Assembly (NCBI GenBank): GCA_027605045.1
Contig: JAQFWX010000002.1
Coordinates: 2,294,001-2,358,000, forward strand
Length of the DNA: 64,000 bases
DNA from: Phallus indusiatus
Lineage: Eukaryota; Basidiomycota; Agaricomycetes; Phallales; Phallaceae
Direction: 5' to 3'
Under the pieces are notes generated by a model. The model saw only the letters and a program-made list of their open reading frames with translations, had not been told where the DNA came from and ran no database searches. Positions 46,943 through 59,149 of the stretch are shown here, in pieces. The number at the start of each line of letters is the position of its first letter. Position 1 is the first letter of the stretch. Position numbers and translations under genes: made by a program.

Positions 46943-49942
46943 TTATAAACCCTCCTTGGGTTCTTCCAGGTCAGGATCCGAATAAGGAACACACTCTTCT
47001 CCGTAATCAGGATCCACGTCGTCATCTTCCTGTTCGGGATACTCAGTCTGTTCATTCCATGCGATAATGCCAGCTGCACTGCCGTCCTTACCCTGCGAAT
47101 CAACCTTATCCTTGTCTTTGTCCTTATCCTTATCCTTGTCTTTATCCTTGTCTTTGTCCTTATCCTTGTCTTTGTCTTTGTCCTTGTCCTTATCCTTATC
47201 CTTATCCTTGTCTTTGTCCTTATCTTTGTCCTTGTCCTTATCGGCGTCCTCATCCTGACTAGGAACAGGCGCAAGAGGATTGATAGTAGTCAAGGGACTG
47301 CTCTTGAACCTTCCTTTTGGAGCAGCCTGACGTACTTGAAGAGGTACCGCAGAACGCACAGAATCGGGGCCCGCACCAGCACCAGCACCAGCAGTAGCAG
47401 AAGTAGGGTTTGGTCCAAGGCTGCTGGCCTGACTAGCACGACGACGGGTTTGAGATTGCAAAATGGCTTCTGTGACGACGCCGGCGCGGGTAGCGGGCGA
47501 GCGACCACGGGGTGTGCTGGGCGTCGAACGGACACGCCCACGCTCAGCGAATGAGAAAGCAGCGGAGGGCGAGAGCTTGCGTTCGCGTTCTTCTTCAGAA
47601 GTGGAAAGAAGACCTCGTGCTGGAGTATTTGGCACTAGACTATTAGCATCGTTAGCGGATGAAGTAACAACAGATCCATCAGGCATCAAGGTCGAGTCTG
47701 TTTCAAGAGTTGACGTAGCGCGCAAGGTCAGACCATCCATAGTCGTATCCGTTTCCTTAGTATCATCGTCCTTGACGTCCTCCTTTATGCCTTTCTCCTT
47801 CAATTTCTCTGCTACAGCTGCAGCAGTAGCGGGTGCAGAAACCGCACTAGAGACAGAGCGAGGGGTTCCAGGTTGACTACGGGATCTACCGAAGAGATGG
47901 ACTTTGGGAAACTGAATGCTTGCTCCTAATTTGTTCGTCGTAGCCGGTGTAGAAACAACAACAGGCGCAGCAGGCGGAGGCACCAAAGAAGTGTCCGCAT
48001 GAGAATTACGACGGCGGAATGATTCTTCTTCCTGGCCGGCAATGGCTGCCGGAGGGATAAATTTGGATGCAGCTTGAGGGCCGGTTAGATCAAATTCATC
48101 GTAAATTTCTTCTCCAATCAGCTCTGTACGATAATATATGGGCAATCGTTTTTAATCAAAGAAGCAACTGCGGTGGCTTACCTTCTAAAACATCTTCAAG
48201 CGTGATGAGACCTAGCGGATTGACATGGGTGTCAATACCTTTCAGGAACTAAAACACTCAGTTAGACCGATATACAATGAACACAGAAGCATCTTCTACA
48301 AACCTCGTCGGCATTTTCACCCGTTAAAACCGCGTCAGCAGGCATGGCTTGTTCGCGGCCACCAGCACCAGTCGTGAACCTTCTGGGCTTATCTGGTTCT
48401 CCGGGTTCTTTGGTACCTTCTATTTTTCCTTCACGTAATTCGATCCAAGCCTTTTCAAGGTCTTTTGCCAGCTCTTCTTCACCGAGACCGACATTCTTCA
48501 AGAAACGACGCGTTAAGCCTGTTTTGGCGGCTTCCCTGACACTAGCTGCACGCCCATTACTGAACAGCGATACGATAGCCATATGAGAACGGCCTTCTTG
48601 GAAACGGTCTAAGGTTGTCAAAAGAGGTTCATCAAACGGAATTGACGGTATCTTGTTGAGCGGTAAAGATCGGAGGGGAGTTTCATCTAATGTTTAACCG
48701 CTTGAGGTTAGTTGAACGACAATTGAAAGGAAGGATAAACCATGTACCTTGAGGATCTAATAAAACACATTGTTTGACAAGCAACACGCCAACAATTCTT
48801 TTAGCGACACCGGTAGCACCAACTTTGATTTCGACCTCTTCATAGATTGGAACACGTGAATGACCAGATTCATACACACGACGCAGGGTCTCGTAGTCAA
48901 GACGGGCATCAATAGGAAGCATAAATACTTTGTCGATGGGCGTCATCGCATCTCGCACTACTTTCTCCTGAAGATCTAAAGTATGACCTAGAAGAGTACG
49001 TCAGGGACAATTGAGGTGACATCGCGACAACGATGAGCGAGTGACAAACCAATTATAGTAACAGTATCGTGTTTCAAGTCACCGCCGTGAGGTGAGACAT
49101 TAGAATGCAAATTAATAAGCTCTTTTAGCTCGGCCCTGCGATAGATAATTCCGTGATGAGGACCTAACACTGCCTCCAGGAGTTTGGAGACTGGCCAAGC
49201 GACGATCCACTACAATATGTTAGTATCCACGTGGATAAGGGAATCGCGAAAGAAAAGAAGGGAGCAAAAAGATACCAACCAAGGAATACATCAAGATACG
49301 AACGGGGATCGCACACTTTGCACCAATGTATAGACCATATCTAGAGCAAATTGACTGGGGAATGATTTCTGAGAAGCTAATTTCGTAATTTCAACATGAT
49401 TGGTTCGTGCAAACGGAAGAAAACCACATGGTGGGTTCGGTCAATCTCTTACATGACAATGAGCACAGTGGAGACTGCGACGGCTAAGACACCGCCGCCA
49501 AGAACTTCATCAGATATAACAGGAAGAGTTTCATTAACAACCATGTTAGCCAACAGGAGCGATACAAGGAGAAGGTGTCCGTTTTTGCGAACAGGTATAA
49601 TTTTCTTAGCATACTCTCTTTGTTGTCTAGAGGAACGAACGGCCAGTCAGGCACCGGCGCGTGTTGTTTTAAAAATAGCGAGAAAGACACTTACGGTGTA
49701 CCAGAGGATGCCAACACCGTCAACTGGGTGTCGTCCAAGCTCATGTAGCCTAGAGTAAGACCCGCAAAGATACCAGACAGAATAACGAGAATTGGAATTA
49801 AGCAGGCTGCAACAACGAAGAAAGTGGAGTGGCGGTCAGCTCGGCGCACGAGATAGTGAAGGTGAGTGCCGCCATTGCCAGTGTCGCGGTTGAGTGCGGT
49901 ATTAACATTGTAAAACTGATATAGCAGAGAATGGAGAAGCAT
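46943..49942 (-). CDS. CNNM/Mam3-type protein: DUF21 membrane domain plus CBS pair, 8 exons
   Basis: Exons 49942-49695, 49626-49453, 49376-49280, 49209-49050, 48987-48748, 48686-48304, 48248-48182 and 48123-46943 give 849 residues in phase. A short N-tail is followed by the DUF21 domain (residues about 45-200) with ILSGIFAGLTLGYMSLDDTQ, ANMVVNETLPVISDEVLGGG and IFSEIIPQSICSRYGLYIGA. The CBS pair then starts at VRDAMTPIDKVFMLPIDARL and ends at NPLGLITLEDVLEELIGEEI. The yeast homolog Mam3 lies in the vacuolar membrane and affects manganese/metal balance; animal CNNMs handle magnesium. A long disordered C-tail (from about residue 460) is Ser/Thr rich, includes a 23-fold Asp-Lys repeat and ends acidic. 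Length, domain order and catalytic-site-like loops look normal, so the gene appears intact. Confidence 0.9.
47105..47242 (-). repeat. Hexanucleotide repeat coding for (Asp-Lys)23
   Basis: 138 bp of GAYAAR units within exon 8 of the CNNM/Mam3-type gene. The DNA mixes GAC/GAT with AAG in irregular order, so it is less uniform than the peptide. The frame is kept. The opposite strand shows an artefactual Leu-Ser frame. Confidence 0.9.
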
Positions 49943-51356
49943 AGATTAGGGAAAAACCCAACCTGGATTACGCCATTTTTTAAATGTTTTATAAGGGGGT
50001 GGGGCGGCGAGCGCTTATTATTGGCCGGTCGGTGTCCACAAACGCCGCCTTGGTCATCAAATCCAATGTGCGACAAAGTTGAACGGCCGGTAATAGAAAC
50101 CACGTATCCTCAACTCTCCGTTCGTCCTCGTTGTCGATATTCAGTTTGGAGTCCACAAGCCCTTTTTGAAATGCACCACAAACATACGTACTTGAGCTCC
50201 TCATTGTTCTTGATTCATGCCTTATCAATAGTGCCAAGAGTTTTGTTCCTCAAAAATCAGTGGCTGCCGCTATTGTGCCGAAAGATTTCAGCCCGATGAC
50301 GGAGGTTCCACTACTTTGGTACACTGTTGCCCAGTGAATATCTTGCTGTGTTGTTTCGTCATAGGTGGACAATCGAGTCATGCTCAACTTCGTGCCCGAA
50401 ATTAATAATTAACACGAGGCGACCATCCAGCGAATAGGGAGGCATACGCCAATTACGGCCATTTGGTATAATTTACTAGTATAAGAACGAACGGCATTGA
50501 GTTACGATCTGAAATCTAGAGACTAATTGACCGAAGTTCATAGGCTGACGATATAATTACGTAGCCAATGAAACACGAGGTCGTTGCATGCAGTTTTCGT
50601 TTCTTGCATCCTGTACTAGTACATATATGTACATATCAAGTCAAGTCAAAGAAGGGCTCTCCATATCAAACCTTCTCTGTGTCGTAATGAGCTGGGTTGA
50701 AGGTGAACATAGTTCGTGACCATGAATCAGTTCATTTTTAGCCGGGAATTACCCAGGATCGTACGTATTTATATGCTGTCTAGAATATACATAATTATAC
50801 TAATTGCGCTTGCCCTAGCTGAGAAATAACGTTTTACCAATCACTTGCATTGTGGCTGCGTTTGGAAACATTCAAGATTCTTTTGGGGTGGCTTCGTTAG
50901 AAGCTCAATCGGCGACTGGCAGGCTGGCAACTGCTGGCCCCCTGTAAATACGTGTAATCCTGTTCCCGTATTGGTTTCGCCGTCAAATTCTCATTCATAG
51001 ACCTGCTGCGGCTTTCGAACTCACCATGTTCACAGTGTTGCGAGTCAGGCCGCGTTTCTTGTCGTCGCACCTCGAGTTTCATAACAAACGTGGGGCTCCA
51101 CTGGAGCCACTATATCCCTTTCTTACAGTGGGCTTCTCTTGAGCTCGTGGTGAATGGATGTCGCTGGAATGCGAGTCTCAACCGACAATTCACGTTGCGA
51201 CACGTTGCAAAGTCACGACTATGTCGAGATAGGAAGCGTAGCGAAAGGGGGTCGAAAGCCGTCGAAATTTACTATAAATCCTTTGTAATTTTTTTTTAGT
51301 AATACTTCATTGGGTCAACATTCTCTCCGAAACTTTTGACATTAGTTCTTTTGTAT
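49943..51356. other. Intergenic; left half of a dispersed duplication begins at about 50530
   Basis: It contains the promoter of the CNNM/Mam3-type gene and, from about 50530, sequence matching 58265 onward that lies upstream of the second unknown paralog. No gene of its own seen. Confidence 0.5.
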
Positions 51357-52899
51357 ATGGATGCAAACTCGATACCATCGTCGTATTTGATTCCTCAGCT
51401 TGAAGCTCCTGTCTCGAACAGCCCTACTTTATCACCACACAGTCAACCTTCAACTTTGCAATCAACATCCCTTGCGACAGTTGATCGTCTCCCAGATGAG
51501 TTACAACGACTCTTCCCTCGTATCGACCTAAGTACGATTAAATATGTTTATGAGTTGATTAATTTGCTGATCATTGAGATAGGAGTACCTGGCGTCAATC
51601 ACTTCGAAGGGGGCCCGCTTCAGAACCTGATTTTGGAAGAGATAACCAGACGATTACTCGCTAGCGGACAACTTGCCAATGCCAGCAATGTGACGGCCTC
51701 TAATGTGCCAATTGCTACTATGTCTCTGGCACCGGCGGTACCTACTCCAAGTCTAGCTCCTGTATTAAATGGGCATCATCAAAACATTCCTTCGGGGTCT
51801 ACTAATACCACTTCAAACAACTTGAATTTGCATGTTCCATCGCCTGTTAAAACTGAACAGATAAAGATTATACCCAAATACGTTTCTGGAAGCGAGTACT
51901 TTCCTTCTGGCTCTGATTCTTGTGATTCAAATAGGAGTTCAAGTCCTGAGGAGCCTCGCAAAACGTTCAGAAAAAAGCTGCTTAACAAAAAATTGTCTCC
52001 AAGAAGCAATAAACTATGGCTCACTGGACTCAACTCGAAGTTCTCCGGAAAAGGCAAGCCTCTAACGAAAGAAAAAAAGGCTCAGGGGAGGAAGCTAAAG
52101 AAAGAACGCGAACAATCGGAGAAGGACCCACAATTTCCCAAAGTTGAAGACAGCGTTGATGATGATATGGCTAGTGCTCGAAGCTTGCATGACAACGACG
52201 ACATTTTACCTCATTGGCTTCGTCGCGATATGGATGTACTGCGACGGACTCTATTAGCTAGTATCGGGAAAAACGTGGATAGTATCGTTGAATCTTACCT
52301 TGCAAACAGAGAATCTCTGGAGACTGATGAAGTACCTGGAAACGACTTTGAGAAGGCTCAAAACGGCGGCTTAAACAATTTTCGCTCACGAATTAGAGCT
52401 CGAACCAAGTATCAGAGCGGTGAATTTACAATTCAGAAGGAAAACGACCTCCGCCCGCTTGTCCAAGAACATTTTAGAGCTCTACTGTTTCCAGGTACGA
52501 GTCGAACCCCGGTACCTTGGAAAAAATTGGGTATTTGGCTATACTGGCAGAGGAAAAAGTTTACCAACTGGGATACAATCATTCCAACAACATTTTGGGT
52601 ATCCACTTCTGGTTACCCTTTTTTCAAAGGTCTCAGTAAATCGCAACTATGTAAATTGTTACTAGTTAATTTGGAGGATTGGGCGAAAGGTGAGGGTATC
52701 GACTTAACTCGATTCCTGCGTTGGCAGGCTAAAGAATTTCACAGAAGAAAAAAAATTGCCGGAGAATCCGGAAATCCCTCTTATTATAGATCCCGAGAAT
52801 CACGTTCTTGTTAGAGTTGGGGATTTATGTGAGATGTACCCGAGCCATTTCATGAACGCCGCCACCACTACCGATGATGATGCGGGATCGACTATGTAA
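50530..52899 (+). repeat. Dispersed duplication carrying unknown gene 1
   Basis: Upstream flank and gene match 58265-60724 in the same orientation. The flank similarity is moderate, for example CAAACGTGGGGCTC-side sequences are replaced or shifted, while the gene bodies align at the protein level almost throughout. Confidence 0.65.
51357..52899 (+). CDS. Unknown Agaricomycete protein, paralog 1, frame break near the end
   Basis: Start MDANSIPSSYLIPQLEAPVS aligns with paralog 2. A 51-nt intron (51532-51582) has no stop and keeps frame, so the region also reads as one long frame. Low-complexity Ser/Pro and basic Lys-rich segments fill the middle. A conserved C-terminal half follows: LRRDMDVLRRTLLASIGKNV, LRPLVQEHFRALLFPG, PVPWKKLGIWLYWQRKKFTN and LLVNLEDWAKGEG. 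At an A8 run (52748-52755) the frame is lost and a stop follows at about 52814. One A fewer would restore a C-terminus ending GDLCEMYPSHFMNAA and a stop at 52897-52899, matching paralog 2. It may be a pseudogene or a homopolymer sequencing error. No known domain is recognised; basic tracts might suggest the nucleus, only as a guess. Confidence 0.65.
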
Positions 52900-53305
52900 A
52901 CATCGCGACGCCATCACTGTATGAAAGGCAAGTTTACCACTATGACACCATCGATCTGATCTGATATAGAATCCAAAGTCACTAGTGGAAGTTTGTACTG
53001 AGAGCTTGAGATCGTAGAAAGACTCTGAAGAGAGACTGGCTCGGTAATAGTCATGTTTGAATCTGACTCAAATATAAATGTTTTAATCATGATGAGCGAT
53101 GTACACGATGAATACATTCGCTAGTTTGTTAGTTTTAAGATGTTATAATACATGAATCTATGTCATGTTGAACATAGTTATTTTAATCATTATATGCGAC
53201 GAAAGTAATTATAGTAAAGAAAATGCATTTGGAAGGGGAAAATTATAGACGGTTTCGACGAGGCCTCGAAAATGAACGCATGATCCCACGGCATCGGTAC
53301 CATGA
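52900..53305. other. Intergenic between converging genes
   Basis: It separates the 3' ends of unknown paralog 1 (plus) and the zinc-finger-like gene (minus). Nothing recognised. Confidence 0.5.
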
Positions 53306-55504
53306 TCAAGTCATCGTTTTACCTCGCTTCTTCTGCGACTTGGAACGGGGCATACGAGGTTTTTTGGTCTTCTCCTGCCAATCGAGATCATGGTATCTTT
53401 TCCGATGCTTTCGCTCCAAGTTTTCTGCCCTTTCCATCGTCATTGCGGCCCAACGGCGATCGTGCTTACGATAAAACGCACAATGAGGCAAGTCTTTGTC
53501 TTCAAGATCGCATTTCGCCATTGTCCTCAGCTTTCCGTATTCGGCGAGAGCGTTCATCGCCACCCTTTGGTTTTGAGGGAGGCTTGACATCCCCGCCTCC
53601 ACTCTGGCATGTTTGCGAACATGTCTTTCCAAGTTTCTTATCGAGTTTGTTTTGAAGATTTGATTTGGGTGCCAACATCCCTCTGGGCGGTCCGGTCCAA
53701 TGTACTGGCAATAATAAAACCCGTCTTGTAGGTACCATAGTCTAGGGTCTATCGCCGGTTTACGTTCTGAATTTCTTGTACGTTTTTTGGGAACTTCATA
53801 GGAGGAAAGCGACAGATCAATTTCTTGTGTGATCGCTAAAGGATCAACATCCTGTGTTCCAGATGACGAGGACGCAATAGCGTTGGTACTTGCGGCGTGT
53901 TCAGTCACGGATGCGTTAAAAGCACTACCTGGGTGTTGATCACAATCGGTAATACACGAGTAGGTTTCATCTTATGGTCTCGTCAATATAATTTTTCGCA
54001 TACAAATAAACTAAGGTGAGACTAACCGTTTTCATCCTCGTATGTACTATTTACCTCTTTATTTATCGGAATTTCTGAAAATCGTGAAGCAACGTTTGGT
54101 TCCGACCCAGCCGAGACCGCAGCTGTCCGTATAAAACTCGTCAACAACTAAACGAATTTTTAATGAAATAAAGATCACGTACAAGTGTTATAAAAGCTTT
54201 CAGGGCCCGGAAAATCCGGAGTCCAGCCGAGAGGAGCATTTGGCAGATTGGGAGGCGCGAAATTTGGAATCAGCGAGGTCGTTGCGGCTATCACAAAATA
54301 ATAATTGAGCGAAGAATTTAGAGCGTAATAAAACTGATACAAACTATTATAGTAGTTTCCATTTCCAGGATAAACATTTGGACCAAACTGGGTCCTAGAC
54401 GGATGGATGGCGGGAGGACCGACGCCAGTCGGAGGGGCGGAAAACTGATTGGAAGCAGGACGATAGGGATTTTCATTTTGATTGTACCAAGTTGTATTGT
54501 TCATCGCCATGACGTTCGGACCTGCTTGATTCGGACCCATGTTGTACGCTGGATTTGGTAGAACAGATGGACGAGGTACTAAGCATAAGAAGTATAAGAA
54601 GGCATCCATTGAACACATGTTAGATCATCAACTAAACCCCGAAAAAACAGAGAGCATACCGTGAACGTTTGGGTAAGGTGTCGTGTTGCCATTGGCATAG
54701 GACACCGCAACCGGAGCTCCTGGCACTGAAGCGTCGAAGATCATACTCAGTGCCAATATATGAAAACGAAAAGAATCATGTTTTCTTACCAAGGTTATTG
54801 GAGGGATTAGGGTTGACGACATTAATGTTGTAAGCATTCGCCGAATACGGAACGTCTGTGGAGATGACGACGCGTCGAAAAAGGTGAGATCGCGCTCAAA
54901 TAGGGTTTAGTGACGTACCTGGTGAGTTCTGGTGGTTGTTACCGCTGATCCTGCGAAGTTTAGCATGCGAAAACGCGTCTATCGACGCGTTATTCCATCC
55001 GGATTCTCCGCTGGGACGAGGTCGCTGTCTTAAAGGTGCAGAGGAAGGACCTTCATTGGCAAGGAAAGCGGGATCGAACCTGGTATTACCGGAAGGCGCA
55101 TTCGGGGACGCATGGTACACTGATTCTGCAGAAGAGGTCGTAGGAACGCCATGAATGCCCAAAGGTGATACGTGGGGTGTCTGGGAGGCCGACTGAGGAA
55201 ACGAACGGATGCCAGAGGTTTGGAAGGAGACCGAGGACGATGGAGCCGACGACGCGCCTGGGAGAGAGTACCATTCTGAGGAAGGGCCTGCAATCGGTAT
55301 CGTGGAAAGGAATTGCTCAGGATGCGGATGATTCTCGGTTTCTTCGTACTGGAGTGCTCTCGGAGGTAGCTGCAAAAAGTTAAGTTCCTGACCGTTGTTA
55401 GCGAAAGAATTAAACATTTCGGAAGTCGAAGGAAAAGGTTCGTTGTTCAATGTTGATAATAGGCGAAAGGGGAGGGTGAGGGAGAGAAATGGTATACTGA
55501 ACAT
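53306..55504 (-). CDS. Putative DNA-binding regulator with zinc-finger-like C-terminus, 6 exons
   Basis: Exons 55504-54919, 54855-54790, 54719-54660, 54578-54183, 54122-54027 and 53970-53306 join in phase to 622 residues. An internal ATG at 55417 (MFNSFANNGQELNF) is an equally good start. The first 420 residues are Pro/Ser/Asn rich and disordered. The C-terminal 200 residues are more ordered: KKRTRNSERKPAIDPRLWYL, YYCQYIGPDRPEGCWHPNQI, RNLERHVRKHARVEAG and a basic tail KTKKPRMPRSKSQKKRGK. The C-x15-ish-C...H-x3-H spacing resembles a C2H2 finger and the tail a nuclear localisation signal, so a transcription factor is likely but not proven. The exon 4 to 5 junction uses the acceptor GGACAG; an earlier TTTAG would give a 35-nt intron and a stop. 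Confidence 0.65.
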
Positions 55505-58433
55505 GGAACTAAGTTGCGGTTTTTATAGGTTCTAGGTTCAATGTTGGACGACGTGTGTAATGCTACCGATCGCTGAATCCATATATTTGGACAACAAAAA
55601 ATCACATCTTGACCACAATTGGGAGATCGCCAATAGAGAGATCTCTGCTCCTACACGTCCATGCTGAAAATCCACCATTGCCGAGGGTCCGTCGAGTTTT
55701 CGGTTTACTTGGACCAGGGTGGGTATCTATGTAAGCGAAACGAGAGGTCACTCTAAAGATATAACGTACGCCCAGAAGAGATGGTCCTTCGTCCACAGGG
55801 CTCAGGCCAGACGCTTAGTGTCCGTTCAACCGGTGGTACTGAACTTATCCTGGACCTTTTCAATATTGAACACGTGCGAAAATCAAATCTATTGTCAACA
55901 AAGATAAGCAAACCTTAACGCTGTTACCCAGGTCAAGAGTAAATGATTCTCGTCTTGGGGTTGATGAATGAACATTAATGAACGCCCAATTAACGTATAT
56001 TCCTGGAACAGTGACTTTACGACCGATCATTATGCAGCGCTCGCGTATACGATTCGTATGTTTTTTATATTATCCTGCCATCTCAGTTCTATTTACACAC
56101 TGGAAGGTACTTTAGTGCTATAATCTATAAGAGCGTGAGCATGGAGTCTAAAAACATTTTGAAACTTACATTATCCATCACGCCACTCAGATCGCCATCA
56201 GCAAGTCAGTTGAGGGAGTCCTCAGAATTTTGAAACATTACGAGCGAATTGGTGGGAAAGACAAGTGATGCGGAAAGACAAATGATGGAAGAGGTAGTCA
56301 AAGGGATATACGTGTAGTCGTTTACCTGACTAAAAACGCCCTCTCCGGCCTTTGTAACCCGGAGCGACTTTCAAAGAATTAAGTACGTCTCTGATAATCG
56401 CAATTATATTTGATTTTAACGCGTATGTTCAATGAACAGTATTTCTCGAGTATTTATCCCGTAGTAATCAAAGGCAACGAGCTTGAACTTCAAAGGAAAG
56501 TTTTTATCATATGAGTAAATGCAACGTATAATTGAATAGTTGAGAACGCACCTGGGAAATGTTTGCACTTCATTGACAAGGTATGACTGATTTCCGCCGA
56601 GCTTGTCAGTCAAAATTGCTTCACCAAAGAGAAAAAAAACAAGTTGGCACTTGAGAGACGCGTAACTACAGGCGCGGGCGCTTTGAATTTGAGTCGCCGA
56701 CTCGCCTAGAACTACTCTCAACAGCAATAAGGTGGCTCAGCACCGCATATCTCAACACTCTAAAACACTGCCTTCTGACTCCTCCGATGTTTTTTTGCAG
56801 TACGACGCATTCTCTAAGGATATCGCTATCTTACCGAAGTAGGGCACGTATGGGTCTGCGAGACCGAAGGTCCTACTGCGCTACAGGTTGCCTATTGACT
56901 ATTGAACTACGAGAAACATCATACGTAGGTCATCTCTCACGGAAGAATCGTTCAAATGTTGATTATTGAAGTGATCAAATGTAGCAAGAGGGGAGACGAA
57001 CCAGCAAAACCGAAGGTTCGTGCTATAAACCAACTCATGGCTCTCCAACCTGAATTTTGAACCAACTGGCAAAGTGAAGAGACGGAACCGCAGGTGCTAC
57101 GGAAGTTTCTAGTGTCAAACGCCTAATATCGATTAAATAAGTCTCAGGTTTCTACAGGCTCTTTAAACATAACCTGGCGAATCAGGACTACATTACACTA
57201 AATGTTCGGACAATTCTTCCCTTGACGTAGGAGAATCTTTGATAGTCAATTGGGAACGGACGTCGATACATCTCAGGTAAGCACTCTTCCCATGTCATCA
57301 GACTCTAGACACTTGAAAAGTTGATAAGTTGTTCTACCCACTACCAGGATATACGATACTCTCTTAACAATCCTCCAATAGTGAGTTCAACTCACAGTAT
57401 TCTCCTTAGGAGACGTAAGTGGATTACTCAATTTGAAAACGACGGGGGCTGATCTCCATTCAACTTTAGAAGTCGTGTTTCGTTACGGGAGATTTTGTAA
57501 TTATCAGTCGCTATTACGGCTTAATCAGTCTCATGTAGGTTGTGGTTACAACTTCTGATATTCTGCTTTTTACATTTAACATTGCAGGGTGCTAGTCAAA
57601 ATAGGATTCTAACTTTTTCATTTCCGAATTTTAAATCTTTCTCTTTGGTTCTAGTGTCTCTCGGTTTCCGTATAAAAATATCCATTGCATCAGAGGGTTA
57701 CTTGTTGACCAGAATTGTACGATAAATCGACGGAGTTCCCTAATCCGGGCTTTATTGCAAAGATTTTCTTCATATATAAAGGTTCTGATATATTCTTATT
57801 ATGTACGTAGGGTAGCCAACTGTAAAGTCGGTAGAATAAATTGGAATAAACTATTGGCTTTGCGTAATAGAGACTTGCGAACGGCATGAAGACTTAATAG
57901 AATTGAGAGTTGTAAACCTTTGTGAATTCGAGTTCTGAGGAATTTGTGGCATACAAACGAGACTTGATATGGATTTTTAAATAGATAAAGGAAAAAAATT
58001 GAGCAATGTTTGAGTCATAAAAAGGAGTCATAAAGTTAGTCAGAATAAAAAGAAATATGGTTTCGGAAAGTGGTTATGACTCGTTGAGTGAGTCAAAGCG
58101 GCGGTCTCGGTAAGTCGACCCTTACACCAACTGTTATTGTATATGTCGTCATTGTGCAACTTGAAGCTCTCCGTTCAAACCTTAACATAGAAAAATCTGT
58201 TATTTCAGAACGCTTCACGTATTTCTTACTAATAGAAGCTTTCTTGATTACAACCCTTAAAATCCGGAGTGACTCGAGGTTCGTAGGCTGTCAGACATTA
58301 TGTAGGCAAGGAAACATGAGGACGTTGCCTGCACGTTTCGTTTATTGCACACTGTACTTTTATATACGCACAAGATAAAGGAGTCTCAATATAAAAACCT
58401 TCTTTGTGACGTAAATAACTGGGTTGAAGATAT
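55505..58433. other. Intergenic, no supported gene
   Basis: Frames of about 60-100 codons occur on both strands, none with a motif or paralog. The part from about 58265 belongs to the dispersed duplication. The first 200 nt are the promoter of the minus-strand regulator. Confidence 0.4.
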
Positions 58434-58575
58434 GCATCAGTAATCTGGGTTTTAATCTGTTTGAATCCAGGAGCACTGCGTTCCGCCATCTGGAAGTCTC
58501 CAGAGCGTTCTGGAGGCTTTGAAGACTTCCAGATGGCGGCACGTGCTCTGAAGTTAAAAACCAGATCACTGATGC
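58434..58575. mobile_element. Foldback MITE-like insert, 142 bp
   Basis: Almost the whole insert is an inverted repeat. The ends GCATCAGTAATCTGG and CCAGATCACTGATGC mirror each other. The core stem is a perfect 16 bp (58483-58498 with 58524-58539), and the apex has an inner 6-bp hairpin (58499-58504 with 58509-58514). Absence from the sister duplication shows it is an insertion. No clear TSD was found. Confidence 0.7.
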
Positions 58576-59149
58576 TGGACATACTGGTAGATCATGAATC
58601 AATTCATTATCCGTCGAGAATTACCGAAGTATGTCAGACAGGACTCTATTTGTATGCTACCTTGTAGAATACATATTATACTAACTATTAGTTGTGCTTT
58701 CCATATCTGAGAGGTCGACGTTTCAATTACTGTCATTCTCGCTGCGTTTTTACAGAGATTCTTTTGGGGTGATTTCGTTTGAAGTCCAATCGGTAACTAC
58801 CAGTTGCTGGCACCGTAAATACGTGTACTCCTGAGTCAGGATCCACGTTTTCTGTCATTGTACCTCCAGTTTTAATGTCCAAGGAAGAGTGAGGCTTTAG
58901 TAGGGCTTCCTTTTTTTTCTTCTTCTGTCTGGTTTTTTGAGCTCGTGGTGGGTGAATGTTACTAAAATGAGGGTTTCAACCGACAATGTGGCCATGTCGC
59001 GACACGCTGCACTGGAGATGACAGGCATGGTGGAATGGGGTGAAAGCCACCGGACTTGACTATATATTCTTTGTGAATTTTTCTGGAGTTATTTATCAAG
59101 TTAGGCTTTTTCCCCACATTTACTCGCAGCTACTAATCATCCTCTGTAT

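Noticed and set aside
47067..47258. Leu-Ser repeat frame on the plus strand
   Set aside because: It is the antisense of the Asp-Lys repeat in the CNNM/Mam3-type gene.
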